Position numbers and translations under genes: made by a program. A stretch of DNA of 64,000 bases from an uncultured Lachnospiraceae bacterium (GTDB lineage Bacteria; Bacillota; Clostridia; Lachnospirales; Lachnospiraceae): NCBI GenBank assembly GCA_902789555.1, contig CADAOF010000006.1, positions 44,812 to 108,811 on the forward strand, in the 5' to 3' direction. Shown in pieces: positions 47,441 to 56,068 of this stretch; the stretch's first letter is position 1; each line of letters opens with the position of its first letter. The notes below the pieces were generated by a model. The model was given only the letters and a program-made list of their open reading frames with translations, searched no databases and was not told where the DNA came from.

Positions 47441-49186
47441 TTAGGAAATGGCCCCGAAGGGGCAGATCTGCGCGCACACGGTGCAGCCGATGCACTGGCC
47501 GGAATCGACGTGGGCCTTCCCGTCCTTAAGGGCGATGGCCGGGCAGCCGCAGCCAAGGCACATTTTGCAGCTGCGGCATTTTTCGGGATCCACCCTGCAC
47601 AGCTTCCTCGGCGTGGGCATGCGCTTTAAGAGGACGCAGGGACGCCTCGTAATGATGGCCGGGAACTTTCCTTCCTTACGCAGCGCGATGGCACTGTCGA
47701 TGGTCTCATTCATGGCCGCAAGATCCAGCGGATCGACGATGAAGACGGTGAAGCCCATGGCGTCCAGGACCTTTTCGATGTTGAAGTCGTTCGAGGGCTC
47801 GCCGAGCAGGGTGTAACCGCTCGCGGGGTTGTCCTGCTGGCCGGTCATGCCGGTGATGCGGTTGTCGAGGACCACGGGGATCACGTTCCCCTTATTGTAG
47901 ATGATCTCCGCCGCGCCGGTGAGGCCGCTGTGGCAGAAGGTCGAATCGCCCATGCAGCCGAAAATCAGCTTGTCGGTCACGCCTTCGCGTTCGAAGGATT
48001 TGCTGATGCCCATGGCGACCGTGAAGCCGCCGCCCATGCAGACGACGGAATCAAGAGCGTTAAGAGGCGGCGTTCCGCCGAGAGTATAGCAGCCGATGTC
48101 GCCGGTCAGGACCACGTTCTTCCTCCGGCTCATCGCATAGAAGAAGCCGCGGTGCGGGCAGCCCGGGCAGAGTGCCGGCGGACGCGGGACCGCATCGACG
48201 TCGGGCAGCTTCGTTTCCGGCTTCGTGCCGAAGATGCGTTCCCGGAGGACCTGGGTATTCATTTCGTACATGGTCCCGGTCAGTTCCTTGCCGATGCAGG
48301 GGATGCCGGCGGCCTTGATCTGATCTTCCATGAAGGGTTCCAGCTCCTCGACCACATAGAGCGTTTCGACCTTTTCGGCGAACTCGCGGATGAGGCGCAT
48401 CGGGAGCGGGAAGGTGAGGCCGAGCTTCAGGAAGGAAGCGTCCTCGGGGAAGACTTCCTTTGCGTACTGGTAGGCCACGGAAGCGGAAATGACGCCGATC
48501 TTCGTGCCTTTCATCTCCACGCGGTTGAGCGGGCTGTCATAACCGAACTCGGCCAGATCCGCAAGGCGCTTTTCGACGAGCGGGCGCTTCGCATAGGAGT
48601 TGGCCGGAGTGCAGACGTATTTTTTCGTGTTGCGGGCGTAGGGCGTAAACTCATGCTCCGTGCGTTCGCCCAGTTCGACCAGGCTCTTCGAATGGGAGAC
48701 GCGGGTCGTGGTGCGGAAGAGGACGGGCGTATCGAACTGTTCGGAGATCTCGCAGGCATAACGCACGAAATCCTTGCATTCCTGGGCGTCGGACGGTTCG
48801 ATGAGCGGCACTTTCGCGGCGCGCGCGTAGTAGCGGTTGTCCTGCTCGTTCTGCGAGGAATGCATGGAAGGATCGTCGGCGTTCACGATCACGAAGCCGC
48901 CCTTGACACCGAGGTACGAGGCGGTGAAGAACGGGTCGGCGGCAACGTTCAGACCGACCATTTTCATGGCGGTAACGGAACGGCTGCCGGCGACGGCGGC
49001 GCCATAGGCGACCTCGAGGGCGACTTTTTCGTTCGGCGCCCATTCGCAGTAGATGTCGTCACGGTACTGCGGCAGGTTTTCGATGACTTCCGTACTGGGC
49101 GTGCCGGGATAGGCGCTTGCGACCTTGATGCCGGCTTCCCAGATGCCCCGGGCAATGGCTTCATTGCCGGATAACAATTGTTTCAT
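47441..49186 (-). CDS. iorA: Indolepyruvate:ferredoxin oxidoreductase subunit alpha
   Basis: A 581-residue fusion of pyrimidine-binding, connecting and ThDP-binding domains (LTGDIGCYTLGG with the ThDP-Mg motif, FGCMGDSTFCHSG) plus a C-terminal 2[4Fe-4S] ferredoxin domain. The clusters are ligated by CRSCKMCLGCGCP and CIGCTVCAQICPF; the first has an extra Cys spacing often seen in IorA. The enzyme is oxygen sensitive, consistent with an anaerobe. It is first gene of the ior operon. Confidence 0.96.
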   Translation of the reverse strand: MKQLLSGNEAIARGIWEAGIKVASAYPGTPSTEVIENLPQYRDDIYCEWAPNEKVALEVAYGAAVAGSRSVTAMKMVGLNVAADPFFTASYLGVKGGFVIVNADDPSMHSSQNEQDNRYYARAAKVPLIEPSDAQECKDFVRYACEISEQFDTPVLFRTTTRVSHSKSLVELGERTEHEFTPYARNTKKYVCTPANSYAKRPLVEKRLADLAEFGYDSPLNRVEMKGTKIGVISASVAYQYAKEVFPEDASFLKLGLTFPLPMRLIREFAEKVETLYVVEELEPFMEDQIKAAGIPCIGKELTGTMYEMNTQVLRERIFGTKPETKLPDVDAVPRPPALCPGCPHRGFFYAMSRRKNVVLTGDIGCYTLGGTPPLNALDSVVCMGGGFTVAMGISKSFEREGVTDKLIFGCMGDSTFCHSGLTGAAEIIYNKGNVIPVVLDNRITGMTGQQDNPASGYTLLGEPSNDFNIEKVLDAMGFTVFIVDPLDLAAMNETIDSAIALRKEGKFPAIITRRPCVLLKRMPTPRKLCRVDPEKCRSCKMCLGCGCPAIALKDGKAHVDSGQCIGCTVCAQICPFGAIS

Positions 49187-49205
49187 AATAAAGATACCCC
49201 TTTCT

Positions 49206-49218
49206 GCTGCAGTGCAGC
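49206..49218. promoter_or_regulatory. Palindrome in the iorA leader
   Basis: GCTGCA-G-TGCAGC is a 13-bp perfect palindrome between the transcription start and the iorA start codon; it could be an operator or RNA hairpin. Confidence 0.35.
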
Positions 49219-49264
49219 CGAAACGAATGAAATGAATGCATATGAACGGAACTTTTCTGCTTTG

Positions 49265-49293
49265 AGCATAACACAGAGGAGCACTTAAGTCAA
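49265..49293 (-). promoter_or_regulatory. ior operon promoter
   Basis: On the minus strand TTGACT (49288-49293), a 17-nt spacer and TATGCT (49265-49270) with a TGT extension, leaving a leader of about 70 nt. Confidence 0.8.
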
Positions 49294-49354
49294 TCTTTCA
49301 CGGACGGCAAATGCACGGTGTCCGCGTATCACGGACAGGCGTCTGAAGGCGAAA

Positions 49355-49382
49355 AAAGACCGTGAGTGTGCTCACGGCCTTT
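49355..49382 (-). terminator. Terminator of the LytTR-membrane protein operon
   Basis: On the minus strand GGCCGTGAG and CTCACGGTC pair around CACA, followed by a run of six T. Confidence 0.88.
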
Positions 49383-49400
49383 GGGAAGATCATGTTTTCC

Positions 49401-50444
49401 TTATTTCATGCGGTCCAGGACGGCCTTGCCGGCTGGATCGAAGATCGTGAGGGTTCCGGCCGCCGTCTGCGGTTCAAAGTTTTCTGCGGCGGACAGGCTG
49501 AGGAGCTGCACCTTCATGGAGTATCCGGAGCCCGTCTGGGCGTCCAGATACAGGCGCAGGCGGCTGCTGTCCGTGAAGTTATCGAGCTTGTCGTCCAGTT
49601 CGATTCTGACGGGCTCGAAGTTCCTGCCGTTCAGATCGACCGGGACGCGTCCGACCTCTTTCCCGTCAACTTCTTTGACGATCTCGGTCTTTGTGACTTT
49701 GAGATCACAGACGGATTTGCTGAAGTCGCCGACAGCAAAGCTCCCCTTCAGGCTGAGCGTGCCGTTCTTCAAAGAAGCCTTGAGGTCGACACCTTCCGCT
49801 TCATAGTTCGGGAAGACGAGCGCCCACATCTCACCGTAAGGGACGTCGTCCAGGACCTGCGTTTTTGTCACGCCGTCTTCAGAGAGGGTCAGGACCGGTG
49901 CGGCATCTACGGACTTGAAAACGTCCAGATAAAGCACGGCTTCGTAACGGCCGGCCGAGACGGGCGTGCAGTCTGCCGTTTCATCGCCGAACTGCAGACG
50001 GAAACTGCTTTTTTCACTGTAGGCGTTCGGCGCCAGCGTGAAATCGACCCGCACGCACCCGGTCGTGCCGTCAAACGTGCCGAACGACCAGTCGTATTCA
50101 TGCAGGAGATCCGTCTCAGCCTTCAGCTGCTTCTCGAGCGCGTCGATCTTGCTGCTCATGGCCCACATCTGGTTCATGAGGCTGTTTGTGTTGTCGCTCA
50201 GGGTGCCAAGCTTCAGGTTCATGGACGAGATCTTGCCAAGGCTTATGGCGTTCCAGACGATCAGGACGATGATGAGGAGCCAGGGGATGAATTCCGACGG
50301 CGCCGCCAGGCGGTGTTCGCGGTCGGTAGGGGTGCTGTCTTCGGAGACGGCCTTGTCAAGTCTCCGGCGGTAGAGGATAAAAATAATGGTTCCGAGAATG
50401 ACCGCGCAGAGCACGGGAATCAGGATAACGGCAAAACGTTTCAT
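49401..50444 (-). CDS. Membrane protein with coiled coil and C-terminal beta-rich domain, partner of LytTR
   Basis: A 347-residue protein with two transmembrane segments (about 5-25 and 55-75), a short coiled coil (about 80-110, MNLKLGTLSDNTNSLMNQM) and about 230 extracytoplasmic residues of beta character (repeated FEVxRIEL- and LSLKGSFAV-like strands). No family was recognised. It follows the LytTR gene by about 30 nt. LytTR regulators are often encoded with membrane proteins that restrain or signal to them, so this may be the sensor or the target. I prefer ATG 50444 (GGAGG 10 nt upstream); TTG 50450 is also possible. Confidence 0.78.
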   Translation of the reverse strand: MKRFAVILIPVLCAVILGTIIFILYRRRLDKAVSEDSTPTDREHRLAAPSEFIPWLLIIVLIVWNAISLGKISSMNLKLGTLSDNTNSLMNQMWAMSSKIDALEKQLKAETDLLHEYDWSFGTFDGTTGCVRVDFTLAPNAYSEKSSFRLQFGDETADCTPVSAGRYEAVLYLDVFKSVDAAPVLTLSEDGVTKTQVLDDVPYGEMWALVFPNYEAEGVDLKASLKNGTLSLKGSFAVGDFSKSVCDLKVTKTEIVKEVDGKEVGRVPVDLNGRNFEPVRIELDDKLDNFTDSSRLRLYLDAQTGSGYSMKVQLLSLSAAENFEPQTAAGTLTIFDPAGKAVLDRMK

Positions 50445-50474
50445 GCTCAAATGACCTCCTTCGGCAAAGAGCCG

Positions 50475-50924
50475 TCAAATATGGAAGAATTCACGGAATG
50501 CTCCGTAATAGCTGCGGGTGACGTCGACGAGGGTCCCGTCGGACAGGGTCAGAACGAATTTCATGGAGAGGGAAGGGCGGATCTTCTTCACGTGCTTCCG
50601 CGCGACGATCACTGAGTTGCTGACGCGGATGAAACGGTCCGGGTCCAGTTCTGCGGCGATCCGGTACAGCGGATCGGAGCCCGCGAAGACGCCGCTTTTC
50701 GCGTGCACGTCCACGTTGTGGCCGTAGCTCTCGATGAAAACGATCTCGTTCGCGGCGAGCTTCATGCGTTCCCCCTCGGCCGTGCGCACGTCGAGAAAGA
50801 CGCCGGGGGAGTCTGCTTCCGTAAGGACGTAGGGCGCAGTATCTTCGATCCCGATGCCGGCAGTCTCGAGTTCCTGCCGGACGGATTCGTAATGCGCTTT
50901 GCTGATCTTGAGTCGGATCTTCAA
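50475..50924 (-). CDS. LytTR-domain transcriptional regulator
   Basis: A 149-residue protein. Residues about 45-149 form a LytTR DNA-binding domain (EIVFIESYGHNVDVHA; RFIRVSNSVIVARKHVKKIRP; DGTLVDVTRSYYGAFREFF). There is no receiver domain, so it is not a classical response regulator. The start is TTG 50924, since AAGGAG is 7 nt upstream and no nearby ATG exists. It is first in a two-gene operon with the membrane protein. Confidence 0.88.
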   Translation of the reverse strand: MKIRLKISKAHYESVRQELETAGIGIEDTAPYVLTEADSPGVFLDVRTAEGERMKLAANEIVFIESYGHNVDVHAKSGVFAGSDPLYRIAAELDPDRFIRVSNSVIVARKHVKKIRPSLSMKFVLTLSDGTLVDVTRSYYGAFREFFHI

Positions 50925-50956
50925 GGGCTGTCTCCTTCCTGTTTCGTTCTGAGGCT

Positions 50957-50985
50957 ACTGTAAGGGATGACGGGAAAAAAGGCAA
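50957..50985 (-). promoter_or_regulatory. lytTR promoter
   Basis: On the minus strand TTGCCT (50980-50985), a 17-nt spacer and TACAGT (50957-50962), about 33 nt before the TTG start. Confidence 0.55.
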
Positions 50986-51048
50986 TAGGGCGTGCGTGAC
51001 TTGCACGAAACGCCGCACGGACTGCAGAAATAAGTGTGAAAAGGCCAC

Positions 51049-51120
51049 GCAGGCGGACGTAAACGATTAGAGCCCCGCAGCCGGATGTAAACGATTAGAG
51101 CCCCGCAGGCGGACGTAAAC
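51049..51120. repeat. Two and a half tandem copies of a 28-bp repeat
   Basis: Units at 51049-51076 and 51077-51104 differ at two positions (GCAGGCGGACGTAAACGATT.. and GCAGCCGGATGTAAACGATT..); a partial third copy is 51105-51120. On the minus strand each full unit carries AATCGTTTACG, loosely like a LytTR site. The copies are also the left arms of a larger nested hairpin. Confidence 0.85.
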
Positions 51121-51224
51121 TTTCTCGGAACGATTCACGTTCGTTCAAATGTTCCTCGAAAGTTCAGTCCGCGCTGCGGGGGTACACAAAAATGCTCTTC
51201 GAAAGCACTGTCCGGGCTGCGGGG
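51073..51224 (+). ncRNA. Candidate structured RNA (nested hairpin with covarying arms)
   Basis: Outer stem: CCCCGCAGCCGGA (51073-51085) with TCCGGGCTGCGGGG (51211-51224). Inner stem: CCCCGCAGGCGGAC (51101-51114) with GTCCGCGCTGCGGGG (51167-51181), extended by AACTTTC (51118-51124) with GAAAGTT (51158-51164) and GGAAC with GTTCC. The two stems differ by a compensated C:G to G:C change and share a one-base bulge. An intrinsic terminator follows at once on the plus strand. No clear plus-strand promoter is seen, so expression is uncertain. Confidence 0.45.
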
Positions 51225-51235
51225 GTACACAAAAA
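51150..51235. repeat. Two tandem copies of a 43-bp repeat
   Basis: 51150-51192 and 51193-51235 agree at 37 of 43 positions and both end CTGCGGGGGTACACAAAAA. They form the right arms of the nested hairpin. Together with the 28-bp repeats they account for this gene-free region. Confidence 0.9.
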
Positions 51236-51262
51236 GGACTGCATTTCTGCAGTCCTTTTTGT
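51229..51262. terminator. Bidirectional terminator
   Basis: A perfect 15-bp stem (51229-51243 with 51248-51262, loop TTTC) with A and T runs. It ends the PrsA-like gene on the minus strand and would also end any plus-strand RNA from the repeat region. Confidence 0.93.
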
Positions 51263-51286
51263 GCAAGTCTTAAAAGCAGGACGGGA

Positions 51287-52405
51287 TCATTTATCCGCGG
51301 CGGTCGTGGAAGGCGCTTCGGTGGAAGGTGCTTCGGTGGAAGGTGCTTCGGTGGTCGGGGCGGCCGTGGTGGTCTTCGCGACGTAGGAAGGTTCGACGGT
51401 CAGGTTCTTGAAAGCGCTTGTGACCTTGAAGGCCTTGGCCGCGCTCTGCCATCCCTTGTAGACTTCGTTGAAAGCCTTTTCCTGCTCGGCAGCGACCAGG
51501 GAGGCACGCTTCGTTTCGGCGCCGTCGGCATCGTCATCACTGATGCAGTACAGCACGTACCAGCCGGCGTCCTGCTTGGAGATCTTGGATTCGCCTGTCT
51601 TCATGTCCTTGCCTTCAGTATAGAAGATGGACGTAGAAGAGGTGTCGCTGTAGGCAAAGGTGGCTTCGCTGGCAGTCAGGTCGGACCATCTGCTCTTTAC
51701 GTCTTCCCATTTGCCGTCCTTCAGCGAGGCAAGGATCAGGTTAGCCAGATCCTCACCCTTGACCTGGCTGGCGTCTTCGGTGCTTTCCGTGCTTGCTGCC
51801 GTGGAGCTGGGAGCGGGAACCAGGACGTAGCCGATGCGGAAGCTCTTGCAGTCGTCTTCATTGATCTTGACGTCTGCGGCCTGCATCACGCCGTAGGCAA
51901 CTTTGTAGGCCTTGACGCGCTTTTCAACGTAGGCACGCATCTGCTTGTCACCGGCTTCGCCGTCGGCAATGCCGGCCAGCTTGAAGAACTCATCGGCATA
52001 GACATCGCGGATATCTTCGATCACATGGTCGATCTTGTGATTGTCTTCCTCGGTCAGTTCGGCGGAATACTCGCCGGCATGGTCCAACAGCACGTAAGTC
52101 TGCAGGAATTCTGCCATGACGGTCTCTTTCAGGGTCTGCTCAAAGGTCTGCGTACGGACACCGCTGGCGATGGGCCAGATGTTGGTGATGCCGTAGTAGT
52201 AGCGGTAAAGCATGCCCGTGTAGGATTCGGTGCTCCACTGGTTCATGCGCAGCCAGAAATTGGCTTCGTCCAGATAGATGGTCTGGTCGCCGTAGGTGGC
52301 AGCAGCAGTGGTGCTGTATTTTTCAGGGGAAACACTGCTGCCGCAGCCGGTGCAAAGGACCAGGACGGCAAGGATCAGTGCTGCGATTCGAGAAATGTGC
52401 TTCAT
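51287..52405 (-). CDS. PrsA-like lipoprotein (foldase / peptidyl-prolyl isomerase family)
   Basis: A 372-residue lipoprotein with lipobox LCTGC (C21). A SurA-N-like helical region (about 45-170) is followed by a parvulin-like stretch (IGYVLVPAPS; EDLANLILASLKDGKWEDVKSRWSD; GWYVLYCISDDDA), though classic parvulin catalytic residues are not obvious. The tail holds TEAPS repeats encoded by a 15-bp minisatellite. It probably helps fold exported proteins at the membrane surface. Monocistronic. Confidence 0.8.
   Translation of the reverse strand: MKHISRIAALILAVLVLCTGCGSSVSPEKYSTTAAATYGDQTIYLDEANFWLRMNQWSTESYTGMLYRYYYGITNIWPIASGVRTQTFEQTLKETVMAEFLQTYVLLDHAGEYSAELTEEDNHKIDHVIEDIRDVYADEFFKLAGIADGEAGDKQMRAYVEKRVKAYKVAYGVMQAADVKINEDDCKSFRIGYVLVPAPSSTAASTESTEDASQVKGEDLANLILASLKDGKWEDVKSRWSDLTASEATFAYSDTSSTSIFYTEGKDMKTGESKISKQDAGWYVLYCISDDDADGAETKRASLVAAEQEKAFNEVYKGWQSAAKAFKVTSAFKNLTVEPSYVAKTTTAAPTTEAPSTEAPSTEAPSTTAADK
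51306..51350. repeat. 15-bp minisatellite (three copies) in the PrsA-like gene
   Basis: Three consecutive copies of GTGGAAGGYGCTTCG encode TEAPS repeats at the protein C-terminus. Copy-number change would alter tail length without a frameshift. Confidence 0.9.
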
Positions 52406-52486
52406 GACACAACCTCCGTAAAAACATTAGCCGCTCTATTATAGGGGTTTTCCCGCGGCTGCGCAAGAGTTTTTCGTGAAAATTCC

Positions 52487-55400
52487 TTAAAATTTGCTTG
52501 CTTCCGCCGTGATCAGCTGCTGCAGGAGCTCGTCGGCCTTCATCAGCAGGGCGTCGGCGGTCGGCGCTTCGCCCGGTTTCAGGCGCCGCTGGAGGACGGG
52601 CGTCTCTCCGGCAGCCAGTCTGACCGTGCCGCGGGAGTCCTGTGCGAGGCGGATGAGCGCCTGCGGATCCACCGGTGCTTCCTTCAGCATCGTAAAGCGC
52701 AGCTCGTTCGCATCCCCGGCGATCTCCGTGACGTAGGCGCCGTGTGCCTCTGCCCGGAGGAGGGCGATCTTCAGCAGGTGGTCCACCGGTTTCGGCAGGG
52801 AACCGAAACGGTCGATCAGCTCATCGAGCATGTCTTCGTAGTCGCTCCGGCTGCCGATGCCGGCGATGCGGCGGTAGATATCCATTTTCTGGCTCTCGTT
52901 GCGGATGTACGAGGCAGGAATGTTGGCATCCATGGACAGGTCCACGGTAGTATCGAAGGAGAATTCCTTCGCTTCGCCGCGCTCCTCACGCACGGCCGCG
53001 CCGAGCATCTTGCTGTAGAGCTCGTAGCCGACGGCTTTCATGTGGCCGTGCTGCTCCGCGCCCAGCAGGTTTCCGGCGCCGCGGATCTCCAGGTCGCGCA
53101 TGGAGATGCGGACGCCCGAGCCGAGTTCGGTGTAGTCCCGGATCGCCTGCAGGCGCTTCTCCGCGACTTCCTTGAGCAGGCGCCCTCCCTTATAAAAGAG
53201 GAAGGCATAGGCGGTGCGGTTCGAGCGGCCGACGCGCCCTCTCAGCTGGTAGAGCTGCGAAAGGCCGAAACGGTCGGAATCCGCGATGATGATGGTATTG
53301 ACGTTCGGGATGTCCAGCCCGGTTTCGATGATCGTCGTCGAGACCAGCACGTCGATGCTGCCGGAGACAAAGTCGTACATGATCTGTTCGAGTTCGCGCT
53401 CCTTCATCTGCCCGTGGGCATAGGCGACCGATGCGTCCGGCGCCAGTTCCTGCACGTGTGCGGCGACTTCGGCGATATTTTTTACCTTATTGGAAACATA
53501 GTAGACCTGCCCGCCGCGGGCAAGCTCGCGGGCGATGGCTTCCCGGACGATCTCGTCGTTGTATTCCGCAACGTAGGTCTGGATGGGCACGCGGTCCATG
53601 GGCGGCTCCTCGAGGAGGCTCATGTCGCGGATCCCGATGAGGCTCATATGGAGGGTCCGCGGGATGGGCGTCGCGGTCAGGGACAGAACGCCCACGTTTT
53701 CCTTCAGCTTTTTGATCTTTTCCTTGTCGGCGACGCCGAAGCGCTGTTCCTCATCGATGATGAGAAGGCCGAGATCCTTGAAGGAAACGTCCTGCGAGAG
53801 CAGGCGGTGCGTTCCGATGACGACGTCCACGCCGCCGCGGCGAAGTTCGCTTACGACGCGCTTCTGCTCGGCAGGCGAACGGAAGCGGGAGAGGAGCGCC
53901 ACACGCACCGGATAGTTCTTCATCCGCTCGGCGAAGGTCTGGTAATGCTGCTGCGCGAGAATGGTGGTCGGGACAAGGTAGGCGACCTGCTTCGATTCCT
54001 GTACGGCCTTGAAGGCGGCGCGGAGTGCGATCTCGGTCTTGCCGAAGCCGACGTCGCCGCAGATCAGGCGGTCCATGACTTTGCCGGCTTCCATGTCATT
54101 TTTCACCGCTTCTATGGCTTTAAGCTGATCTTCGGTCTCTTCGTAAGGAAATTGTTCCTCAAATTCCTTCTGCCAGACGGTGTCGGGCTCGTAAACATAG
54201 CCTGTTGCCTGCGCACGGGCGGCATAGAGCCGGACCAGGTCCTTCGCGATGTCCGCGACGGCTTTCTTCACCCGCGTCTTCGTCTTCTGCCACTCGGCGC
54301 CGCCGAGACGGTTCAGGACCGGCGGCGGATCCGCATCCGCGGAAGCATATTTTTCGATGCGGTTCATTTGCGTCACGGGGGCGTACAGATTGCCGCCGTC
54401 CTTGTAGCTGATCTTGAAATAATCCCGCTCGATATTGTCGACGATCTTCTTTTCAATGCCGCAGTAGATGCCGAGACCGTGGTCCTCGTGGATCACGTAG
54501 TCGCCGACGGACAGGTCGCTTATGCTGCTGACACGGGCACCGCCCTTTGAGAAGGTGCGGCGCTTTTTGTTCTGGCGCCGCCCGAAAACGTCGCTTTCGG
54601 AGAGCACCGAGAACTTCAGCGAAGGGTAGGCGAAGCTCTTGTGGATGCTGCCGTAGGTGACGAGGATCTGGCCGGGCATCACTTCCCGGTCCGGCGCCTC
54701 CGCGCAGAAGGCGTTCAGTTCGTATTCCGCAAGGTCGCGGGCAAGACGCTCCGCCCTTGCGCGTGAACTGCACATCAGAACGGTGCAGGTCTTTTCCTTT
54801 TTCGCTTTCTCCAGGTCCTTGATCAGCAGGTCGAAATGTCCCGCGTAGGAAGGGAGCGAGCGCGCGTCCACGTGGTCGTGGAGGCCGGCCGGGACCGGGT
54901 CGTCCCGGTAGTCGAGTCCGGTCAGGATCAGGGTGTGCGGACGGTCGAGCGCCTTCATCAGCGTCCGGGTGTCGTGCAGCACCGGGAAGTGCGGGATCTC
55001 CGCCCCTTCCGCCTTCGCACTTTCGATCCGCCGCAGGATGCTTTCCTGATATTCCTTTGCCACAGCTTCCGTGCGGTCTTTAATGCGCGCGGGTTCGTCC
55101 AGGACCAGGCAGTCGTCCGGACCGACGTAGTCCAGAAGGCAGCCGGCTTCGTCGCCGCTCTCCGCGGCAGGGTAGACCGACAGGCTTTCCAGATTCTCGA
55201 CAGAGCGCTGGCTGACCGGGTCGAAACTGCGGATCGCATCGATCTCGTCGTCCCAGAATTCCACGCGCACCGGATTCTCTTCCGTAAGCGGGTAAATGTC
55301 CAGGATGCCGCCGCGCACGGCGAATTCTCCGGGCATGTCGACGACTTCGGTACGGATGAAGCCGAGACCGGAAAGTTTTCGTGCGAGTTCGGACAGGTCG

Positions 55401-55840
55401 TGGACGCCGCCGGCTTCGAGCCGGATGACGTTCTTCTTAAGATAAGCCGGGGAGGACAGACGGTCTAAGAGCGCATCAGCCGTGGTGACTACGAAGACGT
55501 TTTCCTGCTCCAGCAGGTGCTTCAGGACCAGCATGCGTTCGCGGGCAAGGAGGGAGCCGGAAACATCCGCGCCCCAGAAGAGGAGATCCCGCGCCGGATA
55601 GAGCGAGGGCGAAAGCGAAAGGAAGGCTGCCGCATCCTCATAGAGTTCTTTCGCGCGGATCTCGTTGTAGGTCAGCACGAGCACGCGCTTATAGCCGCTG
55701 CAGAGCTCCGCCGTAAGGTGCATGAGCTGCGTGTCCACGTTTCCGGACAGGCAAAGAGGAGCCCTTCCTTCCCGAAGGGCCCCGCTCCATTCCCTGTAGG
55801 CTGACGATTTCATCAGCGGATTCCGAAAATACTTTGCCAT
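52487..55840 (-). CDS. mfd: Transcription-repair coupling factor Mfd
   Basis: An 1117-residue translocase that removes RNA polymerase stalled at DNA lesions and recruits UvrA. UvrB-homology N-terminal domains, an RNA-polymerase-interaction domain ([16 protein letters not shown]), RecG-like motor with Walker [14 protein letters not shown] box and [10 protein letters not shown], and a C-terminal TRCF domain are all present. The start is ATG 55840 (MAKYFRNP); a longer in-frame reading to 55954 has no ribosome-binding site. Confidence 0.97.
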   Translation of the reverse strand: MAKYFRNPLMKSSAYREWSGALREGRAPLCLSGNVDTQLMHLTAELCSGYKRVLVLTYNEIRAKELYEDAAAFLSLSPSLYPARDLLFWGADVSGSLLARERMLVLKHLLEQENVFVVTTADALLDRLSSPAYLKKNVIRLEAGGVHDLSELARKLSGLGFIRTEVVDMPGEFAVRGGILDIYPLTEENPVRVEFWDDEIDAIRSFDPVSQRSVENLESLSVYPAAESGDEAGCLLDYVGPDDCLVLDEPARIKDRTEAVAKEYQESILRRIESAKAEGAEIPHFPVLHDTRTLMKALDRPHTLILTGLDYRDDPVPAGLHDHVDARSLPSYAGHFDLLIKDLEKAKKEKTCTVLMCSSRARAERLARDLAEYELNAFCAEAPDREVMPGQILVTYGSIHKSFAYPSLKFSVLSESDVFGRRQNKKRRTFSKGGARVSSISDLSVGDYVIHEDHGLGIYCGIEKKIVDNIERDYFKISYKDGGNLYAPVTQMNRIEKYASADADPPPVLNRLGGAEWQKTKTRVKKAVADIAKDLVRLYAARAQATGYVYEPDTVWQKEFEEQFPYEETEDQLKAIEAVKNDMEAGKVMDRLICGDVGFGKTEIALRAAFKAVQESKQVAYLVPTTILAQQHYQTFAERMKNYPVRVALLSRFRSPAEQKRVVSELRRGGVDVVIGTHRLLSQDVSFKDLGLLIIDEEQRFGVADKEKIKKLKENVGVLSLTATPIPRTLHMSLIGIRDMSLLEEPPMDRVPIQTYVAEYNDEIVREAIARELARGGQVYYVSNKVKNIAEVAAHVQELAPDASVAYAHGQMKERELEQIMYDFVSGSIDVLVSTTIIETGLDIPNVNTIIIADSDRFGLSQLYQLRGRVGRSNRTAYAFLFYKGGRLLKEVAEKRLQAIRDYTELGSGVRISMRDLEIRGAGNLLGAEQHGHMKAVGYELYSKMLGAAVREERGEAKEFSFDTTVDLSMDANIPASYIRNESQKMDIYRRIAGIGSRSDYEDMLDELIDRFGSLPKPVDHLLKIALLRAEAHGAYVTEIAGDANELRFTMLKEAPVDPQALIRLAQDSRGTVRLAAGETPVLQRRLKPGEAPTADALLMKADELLQQLITAEASKF

Positions 55841-55980
55841 GTGACCTTTTCCGGCCGTACGCGGGGTCAGGCCCCGCCTGCGCGGCTGCTCCGCAAATAT
55901 ATCATAAGAAGAGCGGCGGCGCAAGAAAAGAAAACGGAAAATCCGCCTTTTCAAAAGCCCGCGGAAATTTTTTAAGAATC

Positions 55981-56013
55981 TTCAATCTTTTTTCAATCCT
56001 GCCCCTGCATAAT
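55981..56013 (+). promoter_or_regulatory. Direct-repeat operator and promoter of the beta-helix lipoprotein gene
   Basis: TTCAATC at 55981-55987 and 55992-55998 are direct repeats with 11-bp period, as bound by OmpR/PhoB-type regulators. A -10-like CATAAT lies at 56008-56013 and no good -35 is present, suggesting activator dependence. The same repeat precedes the gene at 61409. Confidence 0.65.
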
Positions 56014-56068
56014 GAGCGCGTAAACGGAAGAGAAACATGCTTCCGGACAGCAAAGGAGTACCAAAGCA

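Noticed and set aside
45557-47629. Plus-strand 690-codon open frame opposite the CoA-transferase and ior genes
   Set aside because: Antisense shadow of iorB and the CoA-transferase gene, rich in Arg/Asp/Gly/Val with no motifs; likewise 47930-49174 and 52742-54550.
51049-51120. CRISPR array
   Set aside because: The 28-bp units are directly abutting with no unique spacers and there are no cas genes.
51049-51120. Definite LytTR operator
   Set aside because: The core only loosely fits LytTR sites and the 28-bp spacing is not a whole number of helical turns; left as a suggestion only.
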